Below are positions 61,331 through 64,000 of a DNA stretch of 64,000 nucleotides, one piece after another. The DNA is from Leptoclinus maculatus. Taxonomy: Eukaryota; Chordata; Actinopteri; Perciformes; Stichaeidae. Under the pieces are notes generated by a model. That model searched no databases. It saw only the letters and a list, made by a program, of their open reading frames with translations, and had not been told where the DNA came from. Position numbers and translations under genes: made by a program. The stretch is taken from positions 78,501-142,500 of the forward strand of contig JAVDOI010000080.1 of NCBI GenBank assembly GCA_032191485.1, given 5' to 3'. Each line of letters starts with the position of its first letter. The first letter of the stretch is position 1.

Positions 61331-63431
61331 CCTCTTTCCCAAGAATGCAGCACATGAAGGTGGATGTGTACCCCACATGAACGTATTCAGCTACCCTAAT
61401 ACCTACCTGATACTCTACTGAGTATCCGTGGCAGCAGGACGGTGAGTGTGGGACTGAGTCAAAATAAAGTGTGTTCATATTAATGAAGAAACGTGTCACC
61501 CAGTACAACAGTGTGGCTGATTCATGTGTTTTATAATAGACAATATTACAAGAAAGAAGCTCTGCAACACAGCGTTCTGTGGCTTTTGACTCATAAACAA
61601 TATTTATTATTGCGATCAACTGTGAAATTACCACTCAGAGTTACTTCGGGTACAGTTTGTTGGACGTGGATCTTTGATTCAGATCTGCTGTAAGTTTCCA
61701 GATCCTCTGTTCTCAGCGGTTCTCTCATGTTCATTAGATTATCTGGCTCCTCTGCTTCTTGTTATTTCTTTCTAGTTTCTGGAGAAAAACACCTTAAAGT
61801 TCCCCCGAAGGACCCGACACAGTCTCTTCCTCTTCCACTAACTCCCTCCCCCGGGACTGCTTTTCTTCATCACCATTATTAATGTTGTTTTCTACTTCTC
61901 TTCATGAACACTGCTTTTTTGTTCTGCCATCGTCCATCATGTGGTTTTCAAGTAATTTAGATTTGGTAATCTAATCTTCAGGACTTTTCTTGTATTTTTC
62001 TTCTTGTTTTGAAGCCACAGTTATTACAGCTCGCCCCTTTTTCTGTCATTTATCTCTGCCGCACAAATAGTGCTCCGGCTCTGTTGTGGCTGCGTTTTAT
62101 CACCTTGTTTAATTACCTTACTTGTATCTTTTATGGACGCGCTAACTAATTTACCTAAAGTAAACCGAGGAACATCTCCGCAGGCCTGAAGCCAATTGGA
62201 GTGAATTAATTTTGAAAATGGGATTTCCTCAAGTAAAAAAAACTATACACATTCCAATGCATCCAATGTGATGTAAGTATTTCTCCGCACGATTATCAGT
62301 CACCTACGCTACACCCACACCCCTCTGAAATCAAACTCAGAGAAGAAATTGCAGCTTCAGGCGCTTTTGTTGCCACAGCGTTATATATCAGCCTGTGTGT
62401 TCGGTGTTCCAAGAGCTCTTCTGTGAAGGAATGCAACTTCCCTTAGCGGATTCTTGCATTTCCCAGAATACCTCAGGAGAAACCCAAGAGAGCAAACATG
62501 AACAATCAGCTGCAGGTTATAATGTGTAGGTGGACAGTGATGAGGAGCCAAAGGAAGCAAGAGGAGGCTTTTTTTTCTTTCCAGCTGAGAAAAGTCAGAG
62601 TCGTGCCGCTTACTCAAAGCGCATCTCTTTCATCTGCAGAAAACTGAATCTGTTCTTCTCGTCTGATGGATTTTCTGCCTGTGTGGTTGTTGAATGCTGC
62701 AGTAAATGTCAGCTTCTCCAACTCTCACTCACGGAAAAGGCCTGATGCCAGAATGTTGGCAGAAGCATTTATCAAGACTTCTCTCTTTGCCAATGACATG
62801 TCAAAATAATCAATGAATCGTCCTGTACTCATTGTGTATGCATTCATTAATATGCATTCATTAATCCGGTTCAATCCGGGCGACGAGCTAACCGCCTTGT
62901 TAGCTCGGGGTGATGTACGCTAGCAGGCTGCTATTGTCTTTGGATGTCATTTGGCAAAAAAACGTCCTATTATTGTGGTCTAAGTGGCTGGAATCGATTT
63001 ATTTCACGCTTCCTGAACCACGGGGCAGGCGTGGGCTGTGTGAGTGAAAGCAAGCTGTCCACTCCGACCCACTAGACGGCTGTATCTAGCTCCAAATTGC
63101 CAGGATTCCCCAGGGGACCGCCATGCCCGATGGAGCCCTGTCCACTTTCAAGTGTTCATATCGTTTGATAAAAAGCTATCCTGAACTGGTAGTCCACCAG
63201 ACAATATGCTATGGCTGCCATTGCGCTGCCCTTTGGCATGGAAAATAAACAAATATCTGCAAAAAAGTGTGATTCATCAATGTTGTTATTGTTACCGCCA
63301 AACTTTGCATCTCCGTACAACTCTACAGCTACCACTGGCTCTGGGTCTCCCCTTCACCCTTTCTCTACGTCCTGCTCAGGAAGTTTGAAGAGAGGAAAAG
63401 AGGCAGAGCAGCCCGGAAGGGTAGAGCAATG

Positions 63432-63432
<1 letters not shown>
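61331..63432. other. Unique sequence, nothing firm
   Basis: A weak exon-like segment 61344-61440 (acceptor 'ctctttcccaag', donor 'gacg|gtgagt') has stops in all frames. Otherwise no gene recognised. Confidence 0.35.

Positions 63433-63473
<41 letters not shown>
63433..63473. repeat. (GA)n microsatellite
   Basis: A GA tract of about 19 units. Confidence 0.96.
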
Positions 63474-63474
<1 letters not shown>

Positions 63475-63620
63475 GGAGGGAGGTGACAGGAGGGAGAGAA
63501 GCTGAAGGAATACTAACGAATTAATGATGCAACATGTTGACATTTCTTTCTTTCTTCCTCCCATCCCTGCATCCACCCATCCTCCTCCTCCTCCTCCTCT
63601 CTCTCTCTGCTCTCCTGCAG

Positions 63621-63744
63621 GAGGGTGCCCTTGTTAGCTTGTCTTTCCGTTGTAACCCCGAGGCCAGTGATGTGACTGGAATGCGAATTCACCGTAATAG
63701 GACCGACTCTACCTGAGGACTTCCTGCTTCCCCGAGACACTCAG
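63621..63744 (+). other. Candidate 124-nt exon, probably untranslated
   Basis: A long pyrimidine tract (63541-63617) ends in 'ctctcctgcag', and a consensus donor 'actcag|gtaggt' follows after 124 nt. One frame is open for 31 codons (EGALVSLSFRCNPEASD...) and then hits TGA at 63714, and the other two close earlier. If real, it is a 5'UTR exon or a non-coding RNA exon rather than an internal coding exon. The pyrimidine tract overlaps CCT-repeat sequence, so the acceptor could be fortuitous. Confidence 0.35.
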
Positions 63745-64000
63745 GTAGGTCGTCTGTGTTGGAATTCTCGATGCACCAACTCGTGATGTTGACTCTCGTT
63801 ATGTGTGTGGGATGATTACCAATCGTGCAAAGCGGGGCAGGAAACCACCTGATGAATGCTGTGGGTACAGTTGGTCTTCACTTGAAGTCTTTGTGCCGAT
63901 GTGTTACTGAATAGACATCAGACTGGAGATCTCCCTCAAGCCAGCTGCCACATCATGAAATGAGGAGGTATCGTATAGAGAACTCCTCATTCAGCAGGGT

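Noticed and set aside
61344..61440. Exon-like segment with acceptor 'ctctttcccaag' and donor 'gacg|gtgagt'
   Set aside because: Stops in all three frames and an acceptor within a general pyrimidine-rich region. Not strong enough to list as an exon.

Overview
This window looks like a piece of a ray-finned fish genome, most likely a spiny-rayed (percomorph) teleost. The reasons are a very high density of long (CA)n/(GT)n, (GA)n and (TA)n microsatellites, CpG-poor moderately AT-rich unique sequence, and interspersed repeats of kinds I recognise from teleosts: a SINE with tRNA-like box A and box B, a composite repeat containing 'gtccaccagggggcgact', and several short inverted-repeat DNA transposons. 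There is no operon structure and no convincing complete protein-coding gene. The window is best read as intronic and/or intergenic DNA.

Layout. 1-900: compound microsatellites and homopolymers. 1.07-1.38 kb: SINE. 1.4-9.8 kb: mostly unique DNA with one half of a TTAA-ended transposon family (7.11-7.60 kb), a deleted composite repeat (8.2 kb) and a CA tract. 9.865-9.898 kb: a 34-nt microexon candidate with strong splice signals. 10.39-10.62 kb: four GATA-type motifs. 13.6 kb: piggyBac-like fragment. 15.05-15.55 kb: near-full composite repeat. 17.01-17.95 kb: a complete inverted-repeat element with a 3-bp TTA target duplication, helically phased internal motifs and a TATA-plus-ATG module. 18.5-18.9 kb: composite-repeat fragment plus a 271-bp MITE. 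21.3-21.7 kb: minisatellite. 23.1-25.6 kb: two TTAA-ended elements side by side, the first with a broken piggyBac-type transposase start. 25.6-38.4 kb: largely unique, with one 73-nt exon candidate at 37.5 kb. 38.4-38.7 kb: small CpG-rich island with a TATA-like box. 39-47 kb: unique DNA with TE ends. 46.99-47.89 kb: GCGTTCA-ended element. 48.5-49.5 kb: an extreme block of CA, GT and GA repeats. 51-57 kb: SINE copy and many long SSRs, including a 93-96-bp composite tandem repeat. 58.81-59.42 kb: a 10-bp minisatellite of 61 units with no indels. 59.69-60.10 kb: second large composite-repeat copy. 60.96-61.33 kb: TAATC(C/T) motif cluster. 63.62-63.74 kb: possible non-coding exon.

Nothing here forms a pathway. 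The joint signal is transposon biology and repeat dynamics. The candidate exons are supported by splice signals only. The most unusual object is the 17 kb element, followed by the phase-perfect 61-unit array.
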